Of a stretch of DNA of 64,000 nt, positions 27,341-36,206 are shown in pieces. Origin of the DNA: Sulfolobales archaeon HS-7 (lineage in GTDB: Archaea > Thermoproteota > Thermoprotei_A > Sulfolobales > Sulfolobaceae); NCBI GenBank assembly GCA_019704295.1, contig AP024596.1:915369-979368 (forward strand). The letters run 5' to 3'. The position numbers and the translations under genes were made by a program. The first letter of the stretch is position 1; each line of letters starts with the position of its first letter. Under the pieces are notes generated by a model. It was not told the origin of the DNA and did not search any database. It saw nothing but the letters and a program-made list of their open reading frames with translations.

Positions 27341-28251
27341 CTTCTGCCACCGCGACCTCTTTCAATTTCCCACCTAGGCTGATTAATGGTATCTAATGCG
27401 TGAACGTAAAAGTCCTCTAAAGTGGCCTGCTCCTCTTTAATTATTTCTCCTTCTACCTGGCCGACTATTCTTTTCGGAACTCTTACTACGTATTCTCTCT
27501 CATTACTGGAAATAACGTATTTCTCGTAGCCCTTTGGTACCTCTTTAATCCTCAATTCCATCACAGTACCTAAGGAATTTACCAATTCTTTAGGACTTCC
27601 TTGGGTAACGATTTTCCCTGAACTAATTACCATGATGTTATTCGAAAGTTCCTCTACATCTCGCATATTATGGGAGGTCATTAAAATGGATTTATTTCGT
27701 GATAGGTATCTTATTGTCTCACGAAACGAGCGTGAGGATACGGGATCTAACCCTAACGTTGGCTCGTCTAGCAAAATAACTGGCGGATCTGTTAGTAGTG
27801 CTCTAGCTAGGGCCAATTTTCGTTGCATTCCTGTACTATATTTCATATATGGTACGTTGATCCAATCGCCTAATCCTACCATTTCCATTAGGTCCTTCCC
27901 CCTTTCTCTTGCTTCACTTATTGATAAGCCGTCTAATATCCCGTAGAAGATTAGGTTTTCTAAACCTGTTAATCTGAAATAAAAGAGTCTATCGCTTACT
28001 GTAACTAATCCTATGGACTCCCTGACTTTCTTCTCATCGCTTATCACACTATACCCGTTTACGTAAGCCTCTCCCTTGGTAGGTATGATCAGCGTTGAGA
28101 GAATTTTTATGAGAGTAGTTTTGCCAGCTCCATTTGGACCTACTATTGATGTAACACCGCCCTTTACAGAGAACGTAATACCCTTTAGTGCTTCAATAGT
28201 CCTCCCCTTTATTTTATATATTTTTTGTACATCTCTGCATTCTACACTCAT
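27328..28251 (-). CDS. ABC transporter ATP-binding protein
   Basis: ATPase partner of the ABC-2 permease, 307 residues from the internal ATG (MSVECRDVQKIYK); an upstream ATG at 28266 would add five residues. Walker A GPNGAGKTTLIK, signature YSTGMQRKLALARAL, Walker B VILLDEPTLGLDPVS and H-loop MTSHNMRDVEE are present. The C-terminus is very basic and glycine-rich (ERGRGGRRWGF). Drug, lipid or polysaccharide export are all possible. Confidence 0.9.
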   Translation of the reverse strand: MSVECRDVQKIYKIKGRTIEALKGITFSVKGGVTSIVGPNGAGKTTLIKILSTLIIPTKGEAYVNGYSVISDEKKVRESIGLVTVSDRLFYFRLTGLENLIFYGILDGLSISEARERGKDLMEMVGLGDWINVPYMKYSTGMQRKLALARALLTDPPVILLDEPTLGLDPVSSRSFRETIRYLSRNKSILMTSHNMRDVEELSNNIMVISSGKIVTQGSPKELVNSLGTVMELRIKEVPKGYEKYVISSNEREYVVRVPKRIVGQVEGEIIKEEQATLEDFYVHALDTINQPRWEIERGRGGRRWGF

Positions 28252-28303
28252 ATTGATAGGTATCATTGTTATCGGATAAAAGCTTTAACTTAGGCGATTA
28301 AGT

Positions 28304-28334
28304 TGCGGAAGTCCCGTGAGCGATGAGTAGTCCC
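28304..28334 (+). repeat. hairpin-family repeat, copy H4
   Basis: GCGGAAGTCCCGTGAGCGATGAG...AGTCCC resembles the stronger copy at 28388-28426, 84 bases away in the same orientation. The outer stem is lost here; the shared parts are GCGGAAG and GTGAG..GATG. Probably a decayed copy. Confidence 0.4.
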
Positions 28335-28387
28335 TTAATGTTTTCACCTTCATCGGTGTTTTGAGTAATAAACTATATAGGTTCAAA

Positions 28388-28426
28388 GGGGGCGGAAGAT
28401 CCGTGAGGGTGGGGATGGATAGCCCC
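28388..28426 (+). repeat. hairpin-family repeat, copy H1 (best formed)
   Basis: Outer stem GGGGC/GCCCC encloses GGAA and GATA internal-loop strands, an inner stem GATCC/GGGAT and a loop GTGAGGGTG; TTTT follows at once. Related copies lie at 29672-29715, 53241-53274 and 28304-28334. It could be an RNA structure of a mobile element or a terminator-like unit. The pairing is read by eye. Confidence 0.5.
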
Positions 28427-28483
28427 TTTTGTATAAGTTAAATAACGGTTCGCAGGCTAATACATCAATAATAGTCACCAATA

Positions 28484-28920
28484 AAGTAAGCGTCACCGAG
28501 ACAACTAAGCGAGGATCGATGTGGTACGCTTCTGCTCCAATTACAGTTCCATAGAGGACATTAACGTTAAGTTTACTCTGGGGTAGGTATGGCCCTCAGT
28601 GCCTGCGGAACTACGACCTCTACCACTGGCAAGGTGAGGTATGAAGTGGGAACCCCCTTTTGTCGAGAAGGAGTGCGTTCTCATAGTAAAAAACCGTAAT
28701 ATCCCTTAGACCTAGACTCTAAGGGCTGGGCCAAATATCGTAGGTGCTGGAGAAACGCCTATGGAGATAGGACCCTCAGTAACCCCTTTTCCGCACGATG
28801 AATTAGAGAGGGGTTAGATGGAACCTGCATGGTAACTGGAGGATCGAGGTTTCTCTGAGAAGCATAAACTCTACATCACAGCGCAGAAACGCTGAGCCCG
28901 TGAGGATGAAGTAATTCGCT
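28484..28920 (+). mobile_element. decayed mobile-element remnant, probably TnpB 3' region (copy A)
   Basis: Non-coding now, with stops in all frames, but related to modules at 29945-30310 and 53310-53530. One frame reads VTETTKRGSMWYASAP and later GRYGPQCLRNYDLYHW, vaguely like the Tyr-x-Ser and zinc-ribbon ...C..C.LY.HRD parts of TnpB. At 28770-28915 the ACCCTCAGTAACC...GGGGTTAGATGGAACC...GAGGATCGAGG run and a final hairpin AGCG-CAGAAA-CGCT plus GAGGATGAAG resemble, from memory, right ends of Sulfolobus IS200/IS605-type elements, where omega RNA is encoded. 28839-28864 is identical to 30066-30091. Confidence 0.45.
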
Positions 28921-29085
28921 ACGGTTTTGGTTAGACACGATTGAAGAAACTAGAAAAATGTAACATTATGAACCAGGGTTACAAGTGAAATAACATATTA
29001 GAACAGAAACTAATTTGAAGTACTGTTTTTACTTCCGCGAACTAGTATGAAGCTTTAATTGAAAAGTTATGTTCTATTTTTCAAC

Positions 29086-29550
29086 CTAATAATCTTCTAA
29101 CGTTGTAAACTTTCGCATATACCAAACTATTGGTTTTCCTTTTCTAACTATACTAGAATTTATTACTTTACCAATAATAATCGAATGATCCGCTATATCT
29201 ACTGTTTTCTCCATTATGGCCTCTATGAATGCATAACTATTTTCTAGAACTGGGACTCCGTTCTGAGTTATTTCCCACTTAACGCTTGAGAACCTTTTAT
29301 CTAAGCCACTGAAGGCGAAGACTTCGAGAACCTTTTCATCATCGATAAAATTTACACAGAAACGTTCAGCGTCCTTAAACGGAATGTCATTGCCTTTACT
29401 TTTATCGGCCAAAAAGGTTACAAGTTCCGGTTCTAAGGAAATAGAATTGAATGTATTGGCTGTCATTCCAAACGGTTTTCCATTATCCATTGTAGTAATT
29501 ATAACTACGCCCATGGGTAGAAGTCTCATGACCTCCCTAAGATTAACCAT
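29086..29550 (-). CDS. flavin reductase-like domain protein (FMN-binding)
   Basis: A 154-residue split-barrel flavoprotein of the flavin reductase family. Typical blocks are GVVIITTMDNGKPFGMTANTFNSISLEPELVTFLADKSKGN (residues ~14-54), AERFCVNFIDD, and the final HSIIIGKVINSS. Such proteins supply reduced flavin to monooxygenases or have redox roles. No monooxygenase partner is adjacent. It lies between two patches of decayed mobile DNA, yet is itself intact. Confidence 0.85.
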   Translation of the reverse strand: MVNLREVMRLLPMGVVIITTMDNGKPFGMTANTFNSISLEPELVTFLADKSKGNDIPFKDAERFCVNFIDDEKVLEVFAFSGLDKRFSSVKWEITQNGVPVLENSYAFIEAIMEKTVDIADHSIIIGKVINSSIVRKGKPIVWYMRKFTTLEDY

Positions 29551-29671
29551 AATAATCCATTAACGTACCTAGGTTAAAATATATCTATTGTAACACCTAA
29601 TATTTAATAACAGTGATTAGGAGGCAGAAGTTCCGCTAAGGTATCTTACGCTTTAATCTATTGGGAGTTAA

Positions 29672-29715
29672 GGGGGCGAAAATCCCCTTCAGTGAGCAAG
29701 TGGATGTATAGCCCC
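29672..29715 (+). repeat. hairpin-family repeat, copy H3
   Basis: GGGGGC (29672-29677) pairs with GCCCC (29711-29715); AATCC pairs with GGAT inside, with GAAA and GTATA as internal-loop strands. The same plan as the copy at 28388. It directly precedes a copy of the dispersed 150-bp repeat. Confidence 0.5.
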
Positions 29716-29720
29716 GGGTC

Positions 29721-29830
29721 GTTCACATGTTCATTGCGAATTCAGTTTATTTAGAAAAATAAAATGGATTTAATTGAATCCGATCGTATGGACTAGGTGG
29801 AGATTCACCCTCTACAATTTCCTTTATTTA
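29721..29830 (+). repeat. dispersed ~150-bp repeat, copy C4 (diverged)
   Basis: GTTCACATGTTCATTGCGAA followed by TTCAGTTTATTTAG...TTTAATTGAAT matches the start of the family best seen at 57783-57920 and 58944-59092, and most closely the copy at 34679-34815. The second half is diverged, so the right boundary is uncertain. Confidence 0.5.
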
Positions 29831-29944
29831 ATCCCTATTTGGAATAATTATGATTCGTATTGGAAATCTGAATCGCCCATAGTCCCCCTATAGAAACGTT
29901 TTCATACCTCTTTGTAAAATTTTTGGACTCTGGCTTTAAGATCT

Positions 29945-30310
29945 GAATCAGTACCCTCTGGACTGGGGAAACTTAAGCTTGTGGAGAGAAAACCCTCAAT
30001 AACCTCTCTTCCACACTGGTATCACATAACGGTTCCAAAAAATGGAACCTCTGCTATGGGTGAATGAGGATCGAGGTTTCTCTGAGAAGCAGAGAATCTC
30101 CATCGGGATGCGGAGATGCCATGTTTGTGAGGACGGGATAGTTCACAATGGCAGCGACTGATGGAGTCACCGAGACGTCTAAGCGTTGGTACTTATGTTA
30201 CGATCTTTTGTTGATTAGCAGTACTGCGTGGAATATTATGAACGTGGAACTGAATACAGGTATGTCCGTAGCACAGGTGAGGCCCTTAAGCATGGTAAGG
30301 AGTCAGGAAA
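29945..30310 (+). mobile_element. decayed mobile-element remnant (copy C)
   Basis: Contains the same modules as 28484-28920, but rearranged: the ACCCTCAATAACC...GAGGATCGAGG module (about 29955-30143) precedes the GTCACCGAGACGTCTAAGCG module (30165-30184), the reverse of copy A. 30066-30091 is identical to 28839-28864. A 66-codon open frame at 30228-30428 lies across its end and is not convincing as a gene. Confidence 0.45.
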
Positions 30311-30450
30311 ACCTATTCGTAGGGTAGTGAGCTTAATGCAAACTTCAGGAAATACTCGTATTTTTGTATTTATTTGGAAAAAGCATAGAAAAGGTATACA
30401 TTCACGACATCAATCACAGACGTGTTGATCGGCTTCGGAGAATACCGATT

Positions 30451-31779
30451 TTAACTTTGAGTTATTTTCTTTATCACACCACCTTTAACTAGTCTTTCCA
30501 TGTCTAGTATTTTGTTAATTTGGTCTTCGCTGAAGTTCAATTCCCTTAGTGAATCTCTTATACTAACTCCCTTAGCTACTTTTCTTCCGATCTCTGAAGC
30601 TTTATCATATCCTATTGTTGGGGAAAGAATAGTTATGAGTGATGGGCTGCTCTCTGCATATTTAATACATCTTTCTTTATTAGGAACTATTCCACTTAAC
30701 ACGACACTAGATAACTTGTTGAGTACCTGGGATAATATTTCAATCTGGCTAATTATATTATATCCCATAACTGGAATACCCATTGATAATTCAAATTCAC
30801 CATACATAGATAATATTTGATTAGCGTGATCCAGTCCTATAACTTCTGCAACACCTTGCATTGCCGACTCCACTGTTACCGGGTTAGTTTTCCCAGGCAT
30901 TATTGAAGAACCAGCAATTTCCTCTTGCGACATTATGTCAATTTCTCCTAGTCCAGTTATCGGTCCAGAGAACATTAGGCGAAGATCTTGAGAAAGTCTA
31001 TACAACTCGACCGAAATTTGTCGCATAGTCGAAGAAAGTCCAAGTAAATCTGTCAGGAGTCGCATTCCCCTAAACTTGTTTCCCTCAATCAAATTCAATC
31101 CAGTGATAGCATTTAGTTCATCAATTATCTTTCTTGAAAACTCTGGCGGAGCATTGATTCCGGTTCCAACTGCAGTTCCCCCTATAGGAATCTCCCTAAC
31201 GTACTCCAAGTGATTCCTAACTGTGCTAATATCGTGAATTACTGCATCTAAATACGCTGAAAACTCATTACCCATAGTTATAGGCATGGCATCTCTCAGA
31301 TGGGTTCTCCCCGCCTTATACACATCCTTTGTTTTCTCTACTACTTCCGAGAGCGAATCAGCAAAACTCTGCAGAGACGGAATTAGCTTGTTATTACTTT
31401 CCTTTAACGCTGCTATTCTTATAGCAGACGGAACTACGTCATTCGAAGATTGGCTAACGTTTACATGATCGTTTGGATGTACCTTTTTCCCCAGTATCTT
31501 TGACGCTTCTTCTGCTATTATTTCGTTTATATTCATATTAAGTCCTGTACCAGAACCAGTCTGGAATACGTCAACTACAACTCCTCCGTCATATGAACCG
31601 TTCATAACTTCTCTCGCAACTCTTTGAATGGCGTCACCGATCTCAGGTTCCAACACTCCTAATTCGACATTAACCTTCGCAGCTGCTAGTTTTATTGCCC
31701 CTATTGCCCATATTATTGTTCTTGGGAACCTATAACCCGTTTCCAAGAAAACCCTTCTAGAAGCATCCGTATATTTCAT
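30451..31779 (-). CDS. fumC: fumarate hydratase, class II
   Basis: A 442-residue member of the fumarase/aspartase superfamily, interconverting fumarate and malate in the citric acid cycle. Signature [12 protein letters not shown] (~282-293) is the superfamily active-site loop. [20 protein letters not shown] and [15 protein letters not shown] are the substrate-contact regions, and [14 protein letters not shown] is typical of class II fumarase. A TATA box is not obvious; the gene appears monocistronic. Confidence 0.93.
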   Translation of the reverse strand: MKYTDASRRVFLETGYRFPRTIIWAIGAIKLAAAKVNVELGVLEPEIGDAIQRVAREVMNGSYDGGVVVDVFQTGSGTGLNMNINEIIAEEASKILGKKVHPNDHVNVSQSSNDVVPSAIRIAALKESNNKLIPSLQSFADSLSEVVEKTKDVYKAGRTHLRDAMPITMGNEFSAYLDAVIHDISTVRNHLEYVREIPIGGTAVGTGINAPPEFSRKIIDELNAITGLNLIEGNKFRGMRLLTDLLGLSSTMRQISVELYRLSQDLRLMFSGPITGLGEIDIMSQEEIAGSSIMPGKTNPVTVESAMQGVAEVIGLDHANQILSMYGEFELSMGIPVMGYNIISQIEILSQVLNKLSSVVLSGIVPNKERCIKYAESSPSLITILSPTIGYDKASEIGRKVAKGVSIRDSLRELNFSEDQINKILDMERLVKGGVIKKITQS

Positions 31780-31809
31780 ATCTACCTATATCAGCTAAAG
31801 GTTAAAGAT

Positions 31810-32127
31810 TTAATCAAACTCTTCCTGTATTTTAACTGTAGATCGTAATAAATTTTGAGGAAAAGGTATTGCAGTCTCTTTAGTAATTGTTATCCCATCC
31901 TTCACTAACTCCGCTACTCCCCTGATTAGATCATCCTCAAGTGTAGAATACTGTAATTTTAGCTTAACCTTTTGCAAATCAGGATCGTCTGTTTTGTACC
32001 TTTCAGCCGATTCACTTATCCATTTGTTGTTAACCTTCCTTATGAAAACAACGTCCTGTATATATCCTGGGATTTCATGGGGAATGCCTGCAATAAAAAC
32101 GTCCTTATATCTATAGACCTGTACCAT
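31810..32127 (-). CDS. conserved hypothetical protein
   Basis: A 105-residue soluble protein of mixed strands and helices (VQVYRYKDVFIAGIPHEI at the N-terminus, acidic C-terminus). I do not recognise a family. It lies 23 bases downstream of the next leftward gene (32151-32726), so it is likely the last gene of the DsbA-methyltransferase-like transcript. Confidence 0.55.
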   Translation of the reverse strand: MVQVYRYKDVFIAGIPHEIPGYIQDVVFIRKVNNKWISESAERYKTDDPDLQKVKLKLQYSTLEDDLIRGVAELVKDGITITKETAIPFPQNLLRSTVKIQEEFD

Positions 32128-32150
32128 AATAAGTTCTCAAACGTAATTCA

Positions 32151-32726
32151 CTAAAATTTCTTTCCTTGAATTACCCACCAGTTCTGACGAAATGAAATTT
32201 TTTCCAGCTTAAATAAACCCGCTATCATGGCTATAACCTTTTCCAAGAAATTCTCCTCGACGTCTTCAACTAAGAAAAAGATGTGCCCACCTGATTTCAG
32301 CACCCTTCGAATCTCATACAGAAGATCTAAATCTAGTAGGTTACCTAGTGTAACCTCATCAAATGAATTATCCCTTAAAGGAAGGTATAGAATTCCGTCT
32401 ATTACATCTGTTTTAATATAAGGTAAAACTTCTGTAATGTAACCAAATACGATTAATGACTCGGTAAACGGAATTCCAATATGAAGTCTTTTTCCCCGTG
32501 GGGGAAAGTTTATAGTAGTTACTCTAATCTTTCCGGTTACAAAGTCGGCTATTTTTGATATGAATATTCTTTCTGTGTCTGAGAACTTTCCTACAGCGAG
32601 GATGAAATTTCCATTTAAAATAGATGCTATTTTTCTGTAAGACAGGCGTACTCCGATCCCATCAATTATCGCTGTATCTGCAGACGAAAGTGATGATGGG
32701 ACGTTATTTTTAGTAAAAACAATCAT
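32151..32726 (-). CDS. methyltransferase-like (type 11 remnant) protein
   Basis: A 191-residue protein. Residues ~95-190 look like the C-terminal half of a class I SAM-dependent methyltransferase: LPLRDNSFDEVTLGNLLDLDLLYEIRRVLKSGGHIFFLVEDVEE, the usual post-motif II/III order. The glycine-rich SAM motif I is not seen in the N-terminal half, so catalysis is doubtful. It overlaps the DsbA-like gene upstream by 4 bases, so the two are coupled. Confidence 0.55.
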   Translation of the reverse strand: MIVFTKNNVPSSLSSADTAIIDGIGVRLSYRKIASILNGNFILAVGKFSDTERIFISKIADFVTGKIRVTTINFPPRGKRLHIGIPFTESLIVFGYITEVLPYIKTDVIDGILYLPLRDNSFDEVTLGNLLDLDLLYEIRRVLKSGGHIFFLVEDVEENFLEKVIAMIAGLFKLEKISFRQNWWVIQGKKF

Positions 32727-33397
32727 TTATATTCCCAAAAAGCTTTCAGCTGAACTTTTTTAGGTTCGCCATTCTCGATCAGATCTGCGAATATTTCCCT
32801 AAATTTACTAACCTCTGGAACACCCTTAATTAACCATTTATCATTAACTAAAATTGAAGGAACACCGTGTATTCCTAATGCGTGCGCCTCATCCTCATCG
32901 AGAACAACTGCGTAGTACGTCTCCTTTCTGTTAAACTCATTCATAAAAGTCTCCCTGTTATATCCTAATTCCTCTGCAATCGATGCGAGGAATTTCTCGT
33001 TTGTGATATCTCTTCCTCTCATGAAAAATTCATCGCCAAGTCGTAGAAACATCTTTTCATGACCAGGTTGACCCTCAAACTTTTCTGCCACTTTACATGC
33101 CTTTAGAGCGGGAATTGACCAAACATACGAAAACTCTCCCTTGTTAACAACTTCATCTGGATTATACTCAGGATAATATCCCTTTAATATTGCCATCTCT
33201 TTTTTAAAGAAATCTTTAGCGTCTTCTTCTGTAGGGGCCACTAACTTGAGGTCCTCCAGGGAAGAAATTATTGCAAAAGCTTTATGAATTACCTCTATAT
33301 TTCCATCAAACTCCTTTAAAGCCTGCATGAGCCTTCTTGCAGTGACGTAGCAAAATGGGCAAATCACATCATGAAAGAAGGTTAGCTTCAGTTTCAT
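32723..33397 (-). CDS. DsbA-family thioredoxin-fold oxidoreductase (FrnE-like)
   Basis: A thioredoxin-fold protein with redox motif CPFC (C13-C16 from the internal ATG) in LTFFHDVICPFCYVTARRLM. The cis-Pro loop is GIHGVPSILVNDKW, and a helical insertion (~60-170) is typical of the DsbA/FrnE group. From 33397 the length is 224 residues; the in-frame ATG at 33457 would add 20 unconserved-looking residues. No signal peptide from the internal start, so it is likely cytosolic. Confidence 0.82.
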   Translation of the reverse strand: MKLKLTFFHDVICPFCYVTARRLMQALKEFDGNIEVIHKAFAIISSLEDLKLVAPTEEDAKDFFKKEMAILKGYYPEYNPDEVVNKGEFSYVWSIPALKACKVAEKFEGQPGHEKMFLRLGDEFFMRGRDITNEKFLASIAEELGYNRETFMNEFNRKETYYAVVLDEDEAHALGIHGVPSILVNDKWLIKGVPEVSKFREIFADLIENGEPKKVQLKAFWEYK

Positions 33398-33503
33398 ATG
33401 ACATTTTTTAATGCCCTTACTTAATAGATTATCGGTAAGTGTAAAGCTTTCTTGCATTTGTTAACATATATAAAAATAACAATTTAATTATAGCATGGGG
33501 AAA

Positions 33504-33512
33504 GTTTTAAAG
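33504..33512 (+). promoter_or_regulatory. TATA-like element of the bcp gene
   Basis: GTTTTAAAG is centred about 28 bases before the ATG at 33536, fitting leaderless or nearly leaderless transcription. Confidence 0.45.
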
Positions 33513-33535
33513 CCAATTACGATATATCTATATAC

Positions 33536-33982
33536 ATGTTAAGGGAAGGAGATATCGCGCCTGATTTTGAGGGGATAACAGATAGCGGAGATAGGATAAG
33601 ACTCTACTCGCTGTTAGAAAAGAGTCCTGTCGTCCTTTATTTTTATCCGAAGGATGATACTCCAGGATGTACGAAGGAGGCATGTACATTCAGAGATAAT
33701 TGGGAACGAATATCACAATACGGCGCTACCGTGATCGGTGTAAGTTCTGATTCTGAGGAGTCGCATAAACAGTTTAAGCGAAAGTACGGCTTGCAGTTTA
33801 TACTAATTTCTGACAAGAATTCAAAGATAAGGGAAATCTACGGTGTTAAGGGATTTATACTTCCACCTAGGGTAACATTTGTAATAAATAGTGATAAAAG
33901 AATAGTAAGAGTATTTAATTCTCAAACTAAACCTGAAAGGCACGTTCAAATAGCGATAGAAACGTTAAAGGCAATGAAGTAA
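33536..33982 (+). CDS. bcp: peroxiredoxin, Bcp/PrxQ type
   Basis: A 148-residue thiol peroxidase. The peroxidatic cysteine C45 lies in YPKDDTPGCTKEACTFRD, with resolving cysteine C50 five residues later, the 2-Cys PrxQ arrangement known from Sulfolobus Bcp proteins. GVSSDSEESHKQFKRKYG and the final VTFVINSDKRIVRVF follow the family. It sits divergently from the DsbA-like gene, a plausible thiol-redox pair. Confidence 0.93.
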   Translation: MLREGDIAPDFEGITDSGDRIRLYSLLEKSPVVLYFYPKDDTPGCTKEACTFRDNWERISQYGATVIGVSSDSEESHKQFKRKYGLQFILISDKNSKIREIYGVKGFILPPRVTFVINSDKRIVRVFNSQTKPERHVQIAIETLKAMK

Positions 33983-34015
33983 ATATTTTATTTAAGGTAG
34001 TAATGGGAACTAATC

Positions 34016-34537
34016 ATGGACGACAATCTGATTAAAAGGCTCCTTAGCGAGGAGAGGAGAAGTTGGGAAGATCCCGAAAAATTCTTACCCGAATTAATTA
34101 TGCGCGACGACGTTGTGGCTGATGTTGGATGTGGTCCTGGCTACTATGCAAGAGTTTTAGTTAGACTTTCGAAGATGGTGTATTGTATAGATAAAAACGA
34201 GAAGATGTTGAACTACGCTGCGGGAATAAACTCTCCTAATATATTATTTCTTAAAGATATATCCGAATTGCCAAACAATTCAGTTAGCGTGGTGTTATTT
34301 GCAAACTCATTCCATGACATGGATCGTAAGAATATGTATAAGGAGACTATTAGAGTACTTAATTCTAAAGGCAGAGTCATAATCGTGGATTGGAAAAAGG
34401 AAAGTCCGATGGGACCACCAAGTGATATTCGAATGAGTAAAGACGAGTATATAAAAACATTCTCGTTAGACTTTAGGTTAGACAGGGAGTTTGAAGTAGG
34501 TCCTTACCATATAGGTCTAGTGTTCGTAAGAAAATAA
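34016..34537 (+). CDS. class I SAM-dependent methyltransferase
   Basis: A 173-residue UbiE-like methyltransferase. Motif I is VVADVGCGPGYYARVL (~33-48), the acidic end of strand 2 is YCIDKNEKML, motif II region SVSVVLFANSFHDMD, and motif III VLNSKGRVIIVDWKKE. The substrate is unknown. It follows bcp by 33 bases on the same strand, so both may share a promoter. Confidence 0.85.
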   Translation: MDDNLIKRLLSEERRSWEDPEKFLPELIMRDDVVADVGCGPGYYARVLVRLSKMVYCIDKNEKMLNYAAGINSPNILFLKDISELPNNSVSVVLFANSFHDMDRKNMYKETIRVLNSKGRVIIVDWKKESPMGPPSDIRMSKDEYIKTFSLDFRLDREFEVGPYHIGLVFVRK

Positions 34538-34842
34538 TGACGAGACACCGAGCGTAGCCAAGTCAGGTCAATAATTGTAAACTATCTTTGTTTCCTGCGC
34601 AGACTCATTTCGTCAAAGGTTCTCGCGTTAGAAAGATATTATTACTGTAAACTTCTCTAAAACTAGATCCAAGTATTAATTACGGATTGTAATTATTGCC
34701 AAGACAGTTTAAATAAAGGGAAGCTATAAGCTGTGAATCTATAGATAGCCAAATAAGTTTTCGTTTAATTAAATTCGTTTTATTTCTCCAATTTAACTGA
34801 ATTCGCAGATGACCATAGAATACCCTAGTTAAGAATTAGTTA
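34538..34842. other. 305-bp intergenic region containing a repeat copy
   Basis: Begins with GCGTAGCCAAGTCAGGTCA (34553-34571), which looks like the D-arm part of a tRNA but has no matching remainder. The rest is largely an inverted copy of the dispersed 150-bp repeat. Confidence 0.35.
34679..34815 (-). repeat. dispersed ~150-bp repeat, copy C5 (inverted)
   Basis: Read on the minus strand it has GCGAATTCAGTTAAATTGG, then AATAAAACGAATTTAATT and finally a TTACAATCC end, the same order of blocks as copies at 29721, 57783 and 63831. It is closest to the 29721 copy over the first 50 bases. Confidence 0.5.
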
Positions 34843-35457
34843 TTAATTAATTTCTTGAACGAATTTTTTAAATTGCTCCGAGCTTATCGTATTTCCATGT
34901 CCTGGCAAAAGGTAATCTAACTTATATGCAGACAAAACTAGAAGACTTTTCTTTTCCATTTTCCTGTCCCATGAAAATATGGAGTTTGATAAGGAGGGAT
35001 TACCTTTCTTTTCGATAACTGCATCGCCCGTAAACGCAATGTTTTTATAAATGTAGGTTACGCTACCTGGCGTATGACCCGGTGTATGAAGTATAAAAAT
35101 ATCACCGATTTTCTCTCCTTCTTTTACAGTTACATCGACCTTTACTTTTTCCTGTCTCATTATTGAACTTATCAACCTCCCTACTATCTTATAGTGTGGC
35201 AATTTACCTTCAATTACTCTTGCATCAAATTCGTGCGCAATGATCTCAGCATTAGTCAAATCCTTTAGTCTTTTCAAGTCAACTATGTGATCTGGGTGCG
35301 CATGGGTTATCATTATTTCTTTAATTGTTATGTTATGGGAGTTCGCGAATTGCAGTATTTTATCAGCCTTAGTTCCTGAGTCTATTAGGTATCCATCGTA
35401 AGTTAAATAGGTGTTACACATGCCTTTTAACATCCACACGTTATCGAATAACTGCAT
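34843..35457 (-). CDS. MBL-fold metallo-hydrolase
   Basis: A 204-residue metallo-beta-lactamase-fold hydrolase. Metal ligands are in ITHAHPDHIVD (residues ~50-60), LHTPGHTPGSVTYIY, FTGDAVIEKKG and YLLPGHGNTIS, the complete binuclear set of the glyoxalase II-like group. The substrate is not known; the short form lacks the glyoxalase II C-terminal helical domain. Monocistronic by spacing. Confidence 0.88.
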   Translation of the reverse strand: MQLFDNVWMLKGMCNTYLTYDGYLIDSGTKADKILQFANSHNITIKEIMITHAHPDHIVDLKRLKDLTNAEIIAHEFDARVIEGKLPHYKIVGRLISSIMRQEKVKVDVTVKEGEKIGDIFILHTPGHTPGSVTYIYKNIAFTGDAVIEKKGNPSLSNSIFSWDRKMEKKSLLVLSAYKLDYLLPGHGNTISSEQFKKFVQEIN

Positions 35458-35543
35458 TACAATATGTACTTCATATTAACTTTAAATTAATTTTGCAATT
35501 TGTTGAATGTTAAAAGTTACCTAATTGCCGGTATCGCTATTCA

Positions 35544-36206
35544 TCATCTAACTTGCATGATAACTCCCTTTAAGTTACCATGAAGACCTAATTGCGCGTT
35601 TGCTATTTCTCTTAAATTTCTACTATTCTTAGTTATTTTTGCTATATTAAGCAACTCTTCTCTATCATCAATAGTATAGGGCCCAGTTCTATAAAGGATA
35701 TAGACACATTGTAGTGAGGCGACGGAGTTAATCATATACCCATTTATGAACGCTTTATCCGACGTCTCAAGATCCTTATGGGACATTAGGCAAACATCAG
35801 GATGTGTATGTGTTGCCGATATTCCTCGCGGATACGGCGCAGTGACTTTACCTTCCTCTCCCTCTAGAACGAGATACTGTCCATCTGTTAAGACTATCGT
35901 TAAAAACTCTGGTCCTCCCCTTCCTGTAGTCATAGTGTAAGGCATTACAGTATTAAAGAGGAAATTGAGATGTAACTTTAACAACTCATTAATTAATTCC
36001 CGATAATTAGTTGCAGTACCTCCATAAACTACTCCTAATGACGATGCAATGTCTTTGTCGCGTACATACAACTTCTCACCATCTGTAGTTGCCATAATAC
36101 CATATTCGTCTTCTATATCCTCTCCCAATCTCAGAAGATGGTATAGTTTGCTTATATGAATAGTGGTCTCATTGACATCAAGTCTCTGATGCTTTACATT
36201 GTTCAA
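35544..36206 (-). CDS. pyr-linked protein with JAMM-like HTHP motif
   Basis: A 220-residue protein overlapping the 3' end of pyrF by 29 bases, corresponding in position to the third gene of the pyrE-pyrF-orf operon known from S. acidocaldarius. The central segment SATHTHPDVCLMSHKDLE resembles the metal site of JAB/MPN (JAMM) hydrolases, HxHx7SxxD, but with six instead of seven residues before the Ser; a Glu-rich VLEGEEGK precedes it. Function is unknown. Its overlap with pyrF indicates cotranscription and coupling. Confidence 0.65.
   Translation of the reverse strand: MNNVKHQRLDVNETTIHISKLYHLLRLGEDIEDEYGIMATTDGEKLYVRDKDIASSLGVVYGGTATNYRELINELLKLHLNFLFNTVMPYTMTTGRGGPEFLTIVLTDGQYLVLEGEEGKVTAPYPRGISATHTHPDVCLMSHKDLETSDKAFINGYMINSVASLQCVYILYRTGPYTIDDREELLNIAKITKNSRNLREIANAQLGLHGNLKGVIMQVR

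Noticed and set aside
28388..28431. C/D box or SRP/RNase P RNA at the hairpin
   Set aside because: No C box/D box pair (RUGAUGA...CUGA) and none of the conserved segments of SRP or RNase P RNA are seen; the hairpin is better described as a repeat.
30228..30428. 66-codon open frame
   Set aside because: It lies across the end of a decayed repeat module, has no recognisable motif, and corresponds to broken sequence in the sister copy at 28.5 kb.
34553..34600. tRNA-like 5' part (GCGTAGCCAAGTCAGGTCA)
   Set aside because: It resembles a D-arm, but no anticodon arm, T-arm or paired acceptor end follows, and it could be chance or a small integration scar. Not annotated as a tRNA.
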